From G965215145 sp965215145 (lineage in GTDB: Bacteria > Bacteroidota > Rhodothermia > Rhodothermales > JANQRZ01), in NCBI GenBank assembly GCA_965215145.1, contig OZ244038.1, positions 682,001-746,000 on the forward strand: a stretch of DNA of 64,000 nt. The letters are read 5' to 3'. Below the pieces are notes generated by a model. The model did no database searches. It saw only the letters and a list, made by a program, of their open reading frames with translations, and was not told the DNA's origin. The position numbers and the translations under genes are program-made. Each line of letters opens with the position of its first letter. Positions within the stretch are counted from its first letter, which is position 1. Positions 50,987 to 59,374 of the stretch are shown here, in pieces.

Positions 50987-52396
50987 ATGCGTTACCTCGC
51001 GCTGGGGAGTACCCGCGAGATCGGGGCCAGTTGCCACTACCTCCTCCTCAACGGCGTCGGCGTCGTGCTCGACGCCGGGGTGGACCCCGAGGCCGAGGGG
51101 CGGGACAGCCTGCCCGACCTCCGGCTCGTCCGCTCGCGGAGCAACCGGCCCGTCGACCACGTCCTCATCTCCCACGCCCACCACGACCACCTCGGCGCGC
51201 TCCCGGTGCTGATGGCGGATCATCCCCACGCCGGCGTCCACATGACGCCGCCGACGCAGATGCTCGCCGAGATCCTGCTGCCGAGTTCGGCGCGGCTCCA
51301 GCGGCGGCGGATGCTGGAGGGCTCGTCCTCGGCGCACCCCCTCTTCGACGTCGAGACGGCCGAGGCGCTGGCGTACCTCTACGAGAGCCACGACCTCGGC
51401 GAGCGCTTCGAGCTTATGAGCACGCAGGGCGGCGCGGTGACGGCCCGGTTCTACCACGCCGGCCACACCCTCGGCTCGGCGGGGATCTACCTCGAAGCCG
51501 AGGACGGCGGCCGGCCGCGGCGGTTCTTCTACACCAGCGACACCCACCTCCATAACCAGACGATCCTCCCCGGCGCCGAGTACCCCGAGGCGCCGCTCGA
51601 CGTGCTGCTGCTGGAGGCCACCCTCGGCGCCGACGAGGAGGCGGAGACGACGACCAAGAAGGAGCAGGAGCGGGCGCTCGGCGAGGCCGTCGCGCGGGTC
51701 ATCGCGCGGGGCGGCAGCGTGCTGATCCCGTCGTTCGCGCTGGGGCGGGCGCAGGAGATGGTCGCCCTCGTGGACCGGTTCAAGCGGCGCGGCCTCGTCC
51801 CGGCCGAGACCCCGGTCTACACCACCGGCCAGATGCGCGCCGTCGCCGACCTCTTCGACCGGACGCGCCACACGTCCCCCCGGCTCGACCCCGAGTTCGA
51901 GGTGTTCGGCGTCGAGCAGGGCCGCCACCCCCGCTCCGACGAGCGGCTGCTGACGACGCTCGACGAGCCGTCCATCCACATCGCATCGAGCGGGATGATG
52001 TTCGAGCGGACGCTCTCGAACAAGCTCGCGCAGTTCATGGTCGAGGATCCGAAGCACGGCATCTTCTTCGTCGGGTTCTCGAAGGAGCACTCGCCGGGGC
52101 ACGCGCTCCTGGAGGCCGCCGAGAAGGCCGCCGCGGGGGAGGACGCCGAGGTCGTGCTCGCCCCCTCGAACGGGGCCGCCTCGCAGGCCGTCCGCGCCGA
52201 GGTGAAGCGGTTCCGGTTCTCCGGCCACGCCCACCGCCGCGACCTCGTCGGCCTCGTCGAGCGGATGCGCCCGAAGAAGGTCGTCCTCGTCCACGGCGAG
52301 ACGGAGGCGAAGGACTGGATGCGCGAGACGATCGCCGCGAGCTACCCGGAGGTCGAGATCGTGCTGCCGCCGCACGGAGAGGAGGTCGAGGTGTAG
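50987..52396 (+). CDS. MBL-fold/beta-CASP RNA-processing exonuclease
   Basis: 469 residues, cytosolic. The metal-binding motif is ISHAHHDHLGALPVL, followed by HAGHTLGSAGIYLE and YTSDTHLHNQ. Beta-CASP motifs include FALGRAQEMVALVDRF, SSGMMFERTLSNKLAQFMVE and a final VLVHGETEAKDWM. These enzymes mature or degrade RNA; the archaeal-like CPSF/RNase J-related types act on mRNA. It opens on the plus strand divergently from the lipoprotein gene, with CTGGTGTTGC/GCAACACCAG inverted repeats in the spacer near 50890-50950. Confidence 0.9.
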   Translation: MRYLALGSTREIGASCHYLLLNGVGVVLDAGVDPEAEGRDSLPDLRLVRSRSNRPVDHVLISHAHHDHLGALPVLMADHPHAGVHMTPPTQMLAEILLPSSARLQRRRMLEGSSSAHPLFDVETAEALAYLYESHDLGERFELMSTQGGAVTARFYHAGHTLGSAGIYLEAEDGGRPRRFFYTSDTHLHNQTILPGAEYPEAPLDVLLLEATLGADEEAETTTKKEQERALGEAVARVIARGGSVLIPSFALGRAQEMVALVDRFKRRGLVPAETPVYTTGQMRAVADLFDRTRHTSPRLDPEFEVFGVEQGRHPRSDERLLTTLDEPSIHIASSGMMFERTLSNKLAQFMVEDPKHGIFFVGFSKEHSPGHALLEAAEKAAAGEDAEVVLAPSNGAASQAVRAEVKRFRFSGHAHRRDLVGLVERMRPKKVVLVHGETEAKDWMRETIAASYPEVEIVLPPHGEEVEV

Positions 52397-52488
52397 CGGA
52401 CCCCCCGCCGCGCTCGCATCCGCTCCCGGCGCCTGCGGCTCCGGTCGCTCCTGGCGTCACGCGGCTGTCCCCCTTCAGAAGGGGGACA
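52397..52488. repeat. 92-bp element with GGACCCCCCG and CTGTCCCCCTTC palindrome
   Basis: It begins GGACCCCCCGCCGCGCTCGC right after the RNase gene and ends with a 25-nt palindrome CTGTCCCCCTTC-A-GAAGGGGGACAG (52464-52488). It is an inverted relative of the 3' part of 54691-54800 and shares its first ten bases with the element at 44194. Confidence 0.75.
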
Positions 52489-52558
52489 GTTTGGGACGTG
52501 CCTGAGGGCGCAGCCCGATGCGCGTCCCGAACGGGGGGGCCACGCGGTATCATCCCCC

Positions 52559-55525
52559 ATGCCCGCCTCGCCCCAGGAACACCTCGCCGACTTCGCCGCT
52601 GCCCTCCGCCCCCGGCTCACGGGCGACCTCCGGCTCGACCCGGTGGCGCGGGCGCTCTACGCCACCGACGCCTCGATGTACCAGGTCGAGCCCGTCGGCG
52701 TCGTCGTTCCCCGCCACGCCGACGACGTGCAGGCGGCCGCGGAGGAGGCCGGGCGGTTCGGGCTGCCGGTGCTGCCGCGCGGCAGCGGCTCCAGCCTCGC
52801 CGGCAGCGCCGTCGGCGCCGCGCTGGTGATCGACACCACCCGTTGGCTCGACGGCATCACCCGCTTCGACGCCGAGGCGAAGACCGTGACGGTCCAGCCC
52901 GGCGTCGTGCTCGACCGGCTCAACGCCGCGCTCGCCCGGCGCGGCCTCCGGTTCGGGCCGGACCCCGCCTCCTCGAACCGCGCCACGCTCGGGGGGATGG
53001 TGGGGACGAACGCGACGGGGACGCACTCCATCCGCTACGGCTCCGTCGTGGACCACGTCATAAGTGCGAAGGCCGTCCTGCCCGACGGGACGGCGGTGGC
53101 GTTCGGGGAGCTGGACGAGGCCGGGTGGACGCAGAAGCTCCGCGCCTCGGGCAGCGAGGGTCGGGTCTACCGCGCGCTCGACGCGCTGCTCGCCCGCGAG
53201 CGCGAGACGATCGAGCGCGACACGCCGAAGCACTGGCGCCGCGCCGGCGGATACCGCCTCGAACGCCTCCTCGACCGCGCCCACCGCAACCCGGCGCACC
53301 TCCTCTGCGGCAGCGAGGGCACGCTCGCCTTCGTCACCGAAATCACCCTCGGCCTCGTCGAGCGGCCGGTGCGGACGGCCCTCGGGGTGGCCCACTTCGA
53401 GAGCCGCCGCGCCGCGCTCGAAGCCGTCGAGCCGATCCTCGAGACCGACCCCGCCGCCGTCGAGCTGTTCGACCGGATCGCGCTGCACCGGGCGCGGGCC
53501 GTCGAGGAGTACCGCCCCAAGCTCCACTTCGTGCAGGGGGACCCCGCCGCGCTGCTGATCGTGGAGTACGAGGGCGCGACGGAGGCCGAGCTTGCCGCCG
53601 GCCTCGACCGGCTGCGGAAGACGCTCGGCCCGAATGCCGTCTTCTCCCGTTGCCTCCTCGACGCCGAGATCCGCGACGTGTGGGGCGTGCGGAAGGTCGG
53701 CCTCGACCTCGCCATGAGCGCGCGGCGGACCGAGCAGCCGCTCGCGTTCATCGAGGACGCCGCCGTCCCGGTCCGGCACCTCCCCGACTACATCACCCGG
53801 CTGGAAGGCGTCCTCGAAGAGCACGGCACCGAGGCCGTCGTCTACGCCCACGCCTCAGCCGGTTGTTTGCACGTCCGCCCCTTCCTCGACATCAAGCGGG
53901 AGGAGGGCGTCCGCGACATGGCCGCCATCGCGCAGGCGTCGGCGGACCTCGTCAAGGAGTACGGCGGCATCGTCGCCTCGGAGCACGGCGACGGGCTCGC
54001 GCGGAGCTGGCTCGCGGAGGGGTTCTACGGCCGCGCCCTCTACGACTGCTACCGCGAGGCGAAGCGCGCCTTCGACCCCGAGGGGCGGTTCAACCCCGGC
54101 CGCATCGTCGAGGCCCCGCCGATGACGGAGAACCTCCGCTACGGCCCGGACTACCGCGCGCCCGAGCCACCGACGGCGCTGGACTGGTCGGCGAGTGGGG
54201 GGTTCGCGGCGGCCGTCGAGCGGTGCAACGGCTCCGGCGTCTGCCGCAAGCGCGACGCCGGGACGATGTGCCCGAGCTTCATGGTGACCCGCGAGGAGCG
54301 GGACTCCACGCGCGGGCGGGCCAACGCCCTCCGCCACGTTCTCTCCGGCCAGCTCCCCCCGGAGGCGATGGCCTCGCCGGCGATGGCCGACGTGATGGAC
54401 CTCTGCATCTCCTGCAAGGCCTGCCAGAGCGAGTGCCCCGCGCAGGTGGACATGGCGCGGATGAAGGCGGAGTGGCAGGCGCGGTACTGGGAGGAGCATC
54501 CGATGCCGACGCGGACGAAGCTGTTCGCGTACCTCCCCCGCTTCAGCCGCCGGTTCGCCGGACCGCTGGCCCCCGCCGTCAACGCGGCCAACCGGCTCGG
54601 CGTGGTGCGGCGGCAGATGGAGAAGCGGTTCGGCATCGCCGCGTCGCGCGCGCTCCCGCCCTTCGCCCGGCGGCCGTTCGACCCACCCCCCGCTTCTCCC
54701 CCCATCGCTACGCTCAGGGGAGGAGAAGCTGTCCCCCTTCAGAAGGGGGACAGCCGCGCGCGGCCGGAGGCGAAGCCGACGCAAGCGCGGCGGGGGGTCC
54801 GCGTCGTGCTCTACGCCGACACGTTCGCGCGCTACCACGAGCCGGAGATCCCCCGTGCCGCCGTGGCCGTGCTGGAGGCGGCGGGGTTCGAGGTCGTCGT
54901 GCCGCCGTACCGCTGCTGCGGGCGGACGGCGATCAGCAAGGGCGTCCTCGACCGCGCGAGGTCGCTGGCGGCGCAGCTCGTCGAGGCGCTGCACCCGTTC
55001 GCGGCCGAGGGGCTGCCCATCGTCGGGCTGGAGCCGAGCTGCATCCTCACCCTCCGCGACGAGCTCCCCGCCCTCGCGCCGAACGACCCGCGCGTCGAGG
55101 CCGTCGGCGCGGCGGCGGTGACGTTCGAGGAGTTCGTGGCCCGCGAGCGCGCGGCGTTCGAGCGGCTGCCGTGGCCGGCGGGGGACGGGGCGCTACGTCC
55201 GGTGTTGTTACACGCCCACTGCCACCAGAAGGCCCTCAGCGGCGTCGCTCCCAGCGTTTCGTGCCTGGAGACGGCGGGGTTCGCGGTGGACCCGCTGGAC
55301 GCCGGGTGCTGCGGGATGGCCGGGTCGTTCGGGTACGAGGCCGAGCACCTCGCCGTCTCGGTGGCGATGGCCGAGCGCGTGCTGGCCCCGGCTGTGCGTT
55401 CAGCACCCGAGGAAGCTGCGATCTCCGCTGCGGGGACCTCCTGCCGCCACCAGATCGCCGACCTCACCGGCCGCCGCGCCGAGCACCCCGCTGTCCTGCT
55501 CGCCGAGGCGCTGGGGCTCGCGTAG
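52559..55525 (+). CDS. FAD-linked oxidase/Fe-S oxidoreductase fusion (GlcD-GlcF / D-lactate dehydrogenase-like)
   Basis: 988 residues. The N-terminal FAD-binding (PCMH) domain has LPRGSGSSLAGSAVG and GPDPASSNRATLGGMVGTNA. The FAD-oxidase C domain follows to about residue 520 (EHGDGLARSW). Fe-S motifs are CNGSGVCRK (Cys556), GTMCPSF and CISCKACQSECP from Cys616. C-terminal CCG motifs appear as RCCGRTAISKG and GCCGMAGSFGYEAE. It probably oxidises a 2-hydroxyacid such as D-lactate or glycolate and passes electrons to the quinone pool. Residues about 711-747, between the Fe-S and CCG parts, are encoded by an inserted repeat (54691-54800) that keeps the frame; this segment has no family counterpart. 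Confidence 0.9.
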   Translation: MPASPQEHLADFAAALRPRLTGDLRLDPVARALYATDASMYQVEPVGVVVPRHADDVQAAAEEAGRFGLPVLPRGSGSSLAGSAVGAALVIDTTRWLDGITRFDAEAKTVTVQPGVVLDRLNAALARRGLRFGPDPASSNRATLGGMVGTNATGTHSIRYGSVVDHVISAKAVLPDGTAVAFGELDEAGWTQKLRASGSEGRVYRALDALLARERETIERDTPKHWRRAGGYRLERLLDRAHRNPAHLLCGSEGTLAFVTEITLGLVERPVRTALGVAHFESRRAALEAVEPILETDPAAVELFDRIALHRARAVEEYRPKLHFVQGDPAALLIVEYEGATEAELAAGLDRLRKTLGPNAVFSRCLLDAEIRDVWGVRKVGLDLAMSARRTEQPLAFIEDAAVPVRHLPDYITRLEGVLEEHGTEAVVYAHASAGCLHVRPFLDIKREEGVRDMAAIAQASADLVKEYGGIVASEHGDGLARSWLAEGFYGRALYDCYREAKRAFDPEGRFNPGRIVEAPPMTENLRYGPDYRAPEPPTALDWSASGGFAAAVERCNGSGVCRKRDAGTMCPSFMVTREERDSTRGRANALRHVLSGQLPPEAMASPAMADVMDLCISCKACQSECPAQVDMARMKAEWQARYWEEHPMPTRTKLFAYLPRFSRRFAGPLAPAVNAANRLGVVRRQMEKRFGIAASRALPPFARRPFDPPPASPPIATLRGGEAVPLQKGDSRARPEAKPTQARRGVRVVLYADTFARYHEPEIPRAAVAVLEAAGFEVVVPPYRCCGRTAISKGVLDRARSLAAQLVEALHPFAAEGLPIVGLEPSCILTLRDELPALAPNDPRVEAVGAAAVTFEEFVARERAAFERLPWPAGDGALRPVLLHAHCHQKALSGVAPSVSCLETAGFAVDPLDAGCCGMAGSFGYEAEHLAVSVAMAERVLAPAVRSAPEEAAISAAGTSCRHQIADLTGRRAEHPAVLLAEALGLA
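54691..54800. repeat. Palindromic repeat translated within the oxidoreductase gene
   Basis: The left part is a hairpin of CTTCTCCCCCC with GGGGAGGAGAAG. The right part is the 25-nt palindrome CTGTCCCCCTTC-A-GAAGGGGGACAG (54729-54753) running to CGGGGGGTCC at 54800. Protein sequence across it is low-complexity (ATLRGGEAVPLQKGDSRA). Confidence 0.75.
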
Positions 55526-55624
55526 GCCAGATCCACCGGAGAACCCGCCGCGCCGAGCCCGGTACTTGCGCCGCTGCCGGCTCGCCGCCGCGCGGCTCCC
55601 CCGACCGAACACCACCCCCTGACC

Positions 55625-56227
55625 ATGCGAAGCACCGGAGCCATCATCCTGCTCGTCGCCCTCCTGCTCGTCGGCTTCGCCGGCTGCGCGGGCTGCGGCA
55701 CCTACAACAGCCTCGTCGGCGCCGACGAGGGCGTGAACGAGGAGTGGGCTAACCTCGAGAGCGCCTACCAGCGCCGCGCCGACCTCATCCCCAACCTCGT
55801 CGCCACCGTCCAGGGCGCGGCCGACTTCGAGCGCGAGACGATCACCGAGGTCACCGAGGCCCGCACCCGCGCCGTCAACATTGAGCTCAGCGCCGACGAC
55901 CTCAACGACCCCGCCCGCGTCGAGGAGTTCTTGCAGGCGCAGGGGCAGCTCTCCGCCACCACCGGGAGCCTCATCAACGCCGTCCGCGAGGACTACCCCG
56001 AGCTCCGCGCCACCGCAGCCTTCCAGGACCTCCAGGCCCAGCTCGAAGGCACCGAGAACCGCATCAACGTCGCCCGCCGCGACTACAACGCGGCCGTGAC
56101 GGACTACAACCGCAGCACCCGCACCTTCCCGACCAACATCGTCGCGGGGCTTACGGGTTTCGACCAGCGGGTGCCGTTCGAGGCGGAAGCCGGCGCCGAG
56201 GACGCGCCCGAGGTGAGCTTCGACTAG
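55625..56227 (+). CDS. lemA: LemA family protein
   Basis: 200 residues. The N-terminal hydrophobic helix (GAIILLVALLLVGFAGCAGC) is followed by the family helices: YNSLVGADEGVNEEWANLES, AYQRRADLIPNLVATVQGAA and NRINVARRDYNAAVTDYNRS, then FPTNIVAGLTGF. LemA proteins are envelope proteins of unclear function. The cysteines after the helix may allow lipidation. It is followed 19 bp later by a TPM-domain gene, the well-known lemA-ygcG type pairing. Confidence 0.93.
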   Translation: MRSTGAIILLVALLLVGFAGCAGCGTYNSLVGADEGVNEEWANLESAYQRRADLIPNLVATVQGAADFERETITEVTEARTRAVNIELSADDLNDPARVEEFLQAQGQLSATTGSLINAVREDYPELRATAAFQDLQAQLEGTENRINVARRDYNAAVTDYNRSTRTFPTNIVAGLTGFDQRVPFEAEAGAEDAPEVSFD

Positions 56228-56246
56228 CTCGCCGCACCCCCGCCCG

Positions 56247-57056
56247 ATGCTTCGCCTCCTTCCGATCCTGCTGCTAGTCGGCCTTGCGTTGCCGGCGGCG
56301 GCGCAGGAGATCCCCCCGCGCCCGCCGCCGTCGGAGGGGCTCGTGATCGACCGGGCAGGCGTGCTGAGCCCGTCGGAGGAAACGGCCATCGAGCGTCGCC
56401 TCGTCGCCTTCGACGACACCTCGTCGTCGCAGATCGTCGTCGTCATCCTCCCCAGCCTCGGCGGGGCCGACGCGGCGTCGTTCGCCACGGAGCTCGGACG
56501 GGCGTGGGGCGTGGGGCAGGAGGGCCGGGACAACGGCGTCGTCGTCCTCGTCTCGACCGGCGACCGCGAGGTGTTTATCGCCACCGGCTACGGCCTCGAA
56601 GGCGCCATCCCCGACGCCGTCGCCGCGCGGATCGTGCGGAACGTGATCGTGCCGGCGTTCCGGCAGGGGCAGTTCTACGCGGGGATCGGGGGGGCCGTGG
56701 ACGCCCTCATCGCCGCGGCCTCGGGGGAGTACACGGCCGACCGGCGCCCTCTCGGCCCCGGAAGCCCGGGCGGCGGGGTGGACCTCGCGCTGCTCGTGAT
56801 CCTGCTCATCGTCGTCGTCGCGTTCATGTCGGCCTCCCGGAAGGGGGGAGGCGGTGGGGGCGGCCCAGCACCCCGGCGCCGCCGGCGCGGCGGGCTGCCG
56901 CCGGTCATCTTTATTCCCGGTGGGTTCGGCGGCAGTTCGCGCGGCGGCGGGTTTGGCGGCTTCGGCGGGGGTGGGTTCGGAGGCTTCGGGGGAGGCGGCT
57001 TCGGAGGGTTCGGTGGCGGCGGCTTCGGCGGGGGAGGGGCCGGTGGGAGCTGGTAG
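56247..57056 (+). CDS. TPM domain protein (YgcG/Psb32-like)
   Basis: 269 residues. Signal peptide LRLLPILLLVGLALPAAAQ. The TPM domain covers residues 30-165 (VIDRAGVLSPSEETAIERRL; IATGYGLEGAIPDAVAARIV), then a membrane helix LALLVILLIVVVAFM, a basic stretch and a C-terminal Gly/Phe-rich repeat (FGGFGGGGFGGFGG). TPM domains are linked to photosystem repair in plants and to phosphatase-like activity; in bacteria the role is unknown. It is probably co-transcribed with lemA. Confidence 0.92.
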   Translation: MLRLLPILLLVGLALPAAAQEIPPRPPPSEGLVIDRAGVLSPSEETAIERRLVAFDDTSSSQIVVVILPSLGGADAASFATELGRAWGVGQEGRDNGVVVLVSTGDREVFIATGYGLEGAIPDAVAARIVRNVIVPAFRQGQFYAGIGGAVDALIAAASGEYTADRRPLGPGSPGGGVDLALLVILLIVVVAFMSASRKGGGGGGGPAPRRRRRGGLPPVIFIPGGFGGSSRGGGFGGFGGGGFGGFGGGGFGGFGGGGFGGGGAGGSW

Positions 57057-57076
57057 ACGTACCTTTCCTGACCCGA

Positions 57077-57421
57077 ATGCGAACGCCCGTGGACCGCCTC
57101 GACGCCCTGCTCGACTTCCTCCGTGAGGACCCAGACGACCCGTTCACCCGGTTCGCCCTCGCGCAGGAGTACCGCCAGCGCGGCGACACCGCCGAGGCGC
57201 TCCGCGCCTTCGAGGCGCTTGCCACCGACCGGCCAGACTACGTGGGGACGTACTACCACCTCGGCAAGCTCTACGAGGAGGTCGGCCACCCCGAAGACGC
57301 CATGCGAACCTACCGGAGCGGCATCGAGCGGGCCACCGCCGCCCGCGACCTCCACGCCCGCGCCGAGCTTCAGAGCGCCCTGCTGGAGGCGGAGATGGAC
57401 TTCGACGAGGATGAGGCATGA
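57077..57421 (+). CDS. Small tetratricopeptide-repeat protein
   Basis: 114 residues from ATG 57077. Two TPR-like helix pairs are readable: DPFTRFALAQEYRQRGDTAE then ALRAFEALATDRPDYVGTYY, and HLGKLYEEVGHPEDAMRTYR. The C-terminal part is acidic and helical. It presumably mediates protein contacts and has no signal peptide. The stop overlaps the start of the LysM/RlpA gene (ATGA at 57418-57421), so the two are translationally coupled despite probable different compartments. Confidence 0.8.
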   Translation: MRTPVDRLDALLDFLREDPDDPFTRFALAQEYRQRGDTAEALRAFEALATDRPDYVGTYYHLGKLYEEVGHPEDAMRTYRSGIERATAARDLHARAELQSALLEAEMDFDEDEA

Positions 57422-58590
57422 GGTGCCGGGGGATCATGCTGACGCTCGCGCTGCTCGTGGCCTCGCCCGTGGCGGCGCAGGACGCGGCTGTCCACGTCGT
57501 CCAACGTGGCGAGACGCTGTTCCGCATCGCCCAGCGCTACGACGCCTCCGTCGCCGAGCTCCGCGCGCTGAACGGCCTCACCGACGACACGATCTACGTG
57601 GGGCAGCGGCTCCTCGTGGGTGGGGGCGGGGAGATGGCACCGCGCGATCCGGCCGGTGCCCCGCTGCCCGGAACGCCCCCCCAGGGCACGCCCACAGCAG
57701 AGGCTCCCGATGAACCTGCTCCGCCGCCGGCTGAGAAAGAAGATGTGCTCGCCGACGTAGGCCCCTCGCTGCCCGGCCAGCGCCCGCCCGGCCTCACCGC
57801 CCCCGACCCGATCCCGACCGGCCCGCCGCCGCCCCCGTCACCGCCGGCCACCATCGCGCGCGTCGCGCTCGGCCCCGGCGGGATGCAGCCGATCCCGACG
57901 GAGACGCCAGCGACGACGCACGTCGTGCAGACGGGGGAGACGCTGTTCGCCCTCGCCCGCCGCTACGGCACGACGGTGGACGCGCTGCGCAGCCTCAATG
58001 CCCTCCCGTCCGACGCCCTCGCCGTGGGGCAGCAGCTGCGGGTCTCCGCCGGCTCGGCGCCGGTGGCGCCCGCTCGCTCCGGCGCCTACGACGTCGCCCG
58101 CAGCACCGTCCCCGCCGACCGCGTCCACGTCGTCCGGCCGGGGCAGACGCTCTACTCCATCGCCGCGCGCTACGGCACGACGGCTGGGGCGCTGCTCGCG
58201 CTCAACACCGTCGTCACGGGGCCGCTCGCGCCGGGCACCGTGCTGACGCTGCCGGAGTCGGCCGCCGCCTACCACCGCGAGCCCGCGCCGCCGCTGCCGC
58301 CGGACGAGGAGGGGCTGGCCCTCGTCTACCCCGACTCCTACGCCGGCCGCCCCACCATCAGCGGCAAGCCCTACGACCCGGACAAGCTCACGGCGAGCCA
58401 CCGGACGCTCCCCTTCGGGACGGTCCTGCTCGTCGAGGCGCCGGACTCGGGGCGGCGGACGTTCGTGGAGGTGACCGACCGGGGGCCGGTGAGCGAGGGG
58501 TTCCTGGTCGAGCTGAGTGGGGCCGCCGCCGAGGCGCTCGGGCTCCGCGCGGGCGCCGCTGAGCGCGTCGCGATCCGGGTAGTGCGGTAG
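57418..58590 (+). CDS. LysM-repeat RlpA-like (DPBB) cell-wall protein
   Basis: 390 residues. The N-terminal signal (IMLTLALLVASPVAAQ) is followed by three LysM repeats (HVVQRGETLFRIAQRYDASV; HVVQTGETLFALARRYGTTV; HVVRPGQTLYSIAARYGTTA) separated by Pro-rich linkers, then an RlpA-type double-psi barrel (about 300-390: KLTASHRTLPFGTVLLVE; VEVTDRGPVSEGFLVELS). LysM binds peptidoglycan. In RlpA lytic transglycosylases the barrel has a catalytic Glu after Ser-Gly, but here it reads SGKPYDP, so activity is doubtful. It is likely periplasmic and coupled to the TPR gene. Confidence 0.88.
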   Translation: MRCRGIMLTLALLVASPVAAQDAAVHVVQRGETLFRIAQRYDASVAELRALNGLTDDTIYVGQRLLVGGGGEMAPRDPAGAPLPGTPPQGTPTAEAPDEPAPPPAEKEDVLADVGPSLPGQRPPGLTAPDPIPTGPPPPPSPPATIARVALGPGGMQPIPTETPATTHVVQTGETLFALARRYGTTVDALRSLNALPSDALAVGQQLRVSAGSAPVAPARSGAYDVARSTVPADRVHVVRPGQTLYSIAARYGTTAGALLALNTVVTGPLAPGTVLTLPESAAAYHREPAPPLPPDEEGLALVYPDSYAGRPTISGKPYDPDKLTASHRTLPFGTVLLVEAPDSGRRTFVEVTDRGPVSEGFLVELSGAAAEALGLRAGAAERVAIRVVR

Positions 58591-58602
58591 GGGCTCGCTG
58601 AG

Positions 58603-58893
58603 TCAGTCGAACAGCCCCTCAATGTTGCGTCGGCTGTGCAGCACGCGGGAGATGATCACCCCGCCCTCCGCTGGGTAGTAGAACACGACGTAATCCCCGA
58701 ACGGGAAAGAGCGGAGGTTGCTGGAGAGGTCATCGCGGCTTCGGCCCACCATCGGATGCTCAGCCAACACCTCCATCCGGTCCCGAAGTTGGCGGATGAA
58801 CCGGGAGGCTCGCTCGGGGTCGCTCTCCGCGAGGTAATCCCAGATACCGTCGAGGTCGCGCAGCGAGGTGCGCGTCTGGGTGACCCGTGCCAT
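58603..58893 (-). CDS. ParE/RelE-superfamily toxin
   Basis: 96 residues from ATG 58893. The pattern TSLRDLDGIWDYLAESDPER, then FIRQLRDRMEVLAEHPMVGR and FPFGDYVVFYYPAEGGVIIS with the end RVLHSRRNIEGLF is typical of ParE-like plasmid-stabilisation toxins, which either poison gyrase or cleave mRNA. The upstream gene is 2 bp away, so they form one operon. It is convergent with the RlpA gene, whose stop is only 12 bp away. No flanking gene-end repeat is found here. Confidence 0.9.
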   Translation of the reverse strand: MARVTQTRTSLRDLDGIWDYLAESDPERASRFIRQLRDRMEVLAEHPMVGRSRDDLSSNLRSFPFGDYVVFYYPAEGGVIISRVLHSRRNIEGLFD

Positions 58894-58895
58894 GT

Positions 58896-59117
58896 TCACG
58901 AGCGTGCAGCGCGGCGCTCGTGACTGCGCCGAATGATGTCCTCGGCATCGAAGGGGACGGTGTCGCCGCACTCGACGTCACGCTCGCCCTCGCGGATGTC
59001 CTCACGTAACGCCTCGTACCTCTCGAGCTGTTCGAGAATGCGGGCGGCGTGGTGGTCCTGCTCCTCGTCGGGCAGGGTCCGCAGGCGCTCTACGACCTGA
59101 TGCAGTAGCGTGGTCAT
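58896..59117 (-). CDS. Putative antitoxin of the ParE-like toxin
   Basis: 73 residues: hydrophobic heptads TTLLHQVVERLRTLPDEEQD, then ILEQLERYEALREDIREGER, and an acidic tail FDAEDIIRRSHERRAARS. This matches helical antitoxins that wrap ParE toxins. It precedes the toxin with a 2-bp gap. No DNA-binding fold is obvious, so autoregulation is not proven by sequence. Confidence 0.8.
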   Translation of the reverse strand: MTTLLHQVVERLRTLPDEEQDHHAARILEQLERYEALREDIREGERDVECGDTVPFDAEDIIRRSHERRAARS

Positions 59118-59374
59118 GATCGGGTCTCTCGCGAGTTACGCTGTTTCACGGAGCGCTTACGCCGCCCCCTCCCTTTTCGTTCGGCCTTCGCAACGGCCGG
59201 GCGAGCGGGTAGGCTGCAACGCTGGGTTCCTTCGGTCCCTGTGCTGCATCGGAGGTGAAAAATATTTTGGCGGGCCTCTTGACTTTGTCAGAGGTCTGCC
59301 CTAAGATGAAGGCGCTGAGCCCTAAATGTGCTGCACGTCTGCTGCCCCCAATTCCACTCTGACCCCTCAAGATC

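Noticed and set aside
58590..59374. A third gene-end duplication, around the ParE-like module after the RlpA gene
   Set aside because: I compared the rlpA-like 3' end with the sequence after the antitoxin and found nothing longer than a few chance bases.
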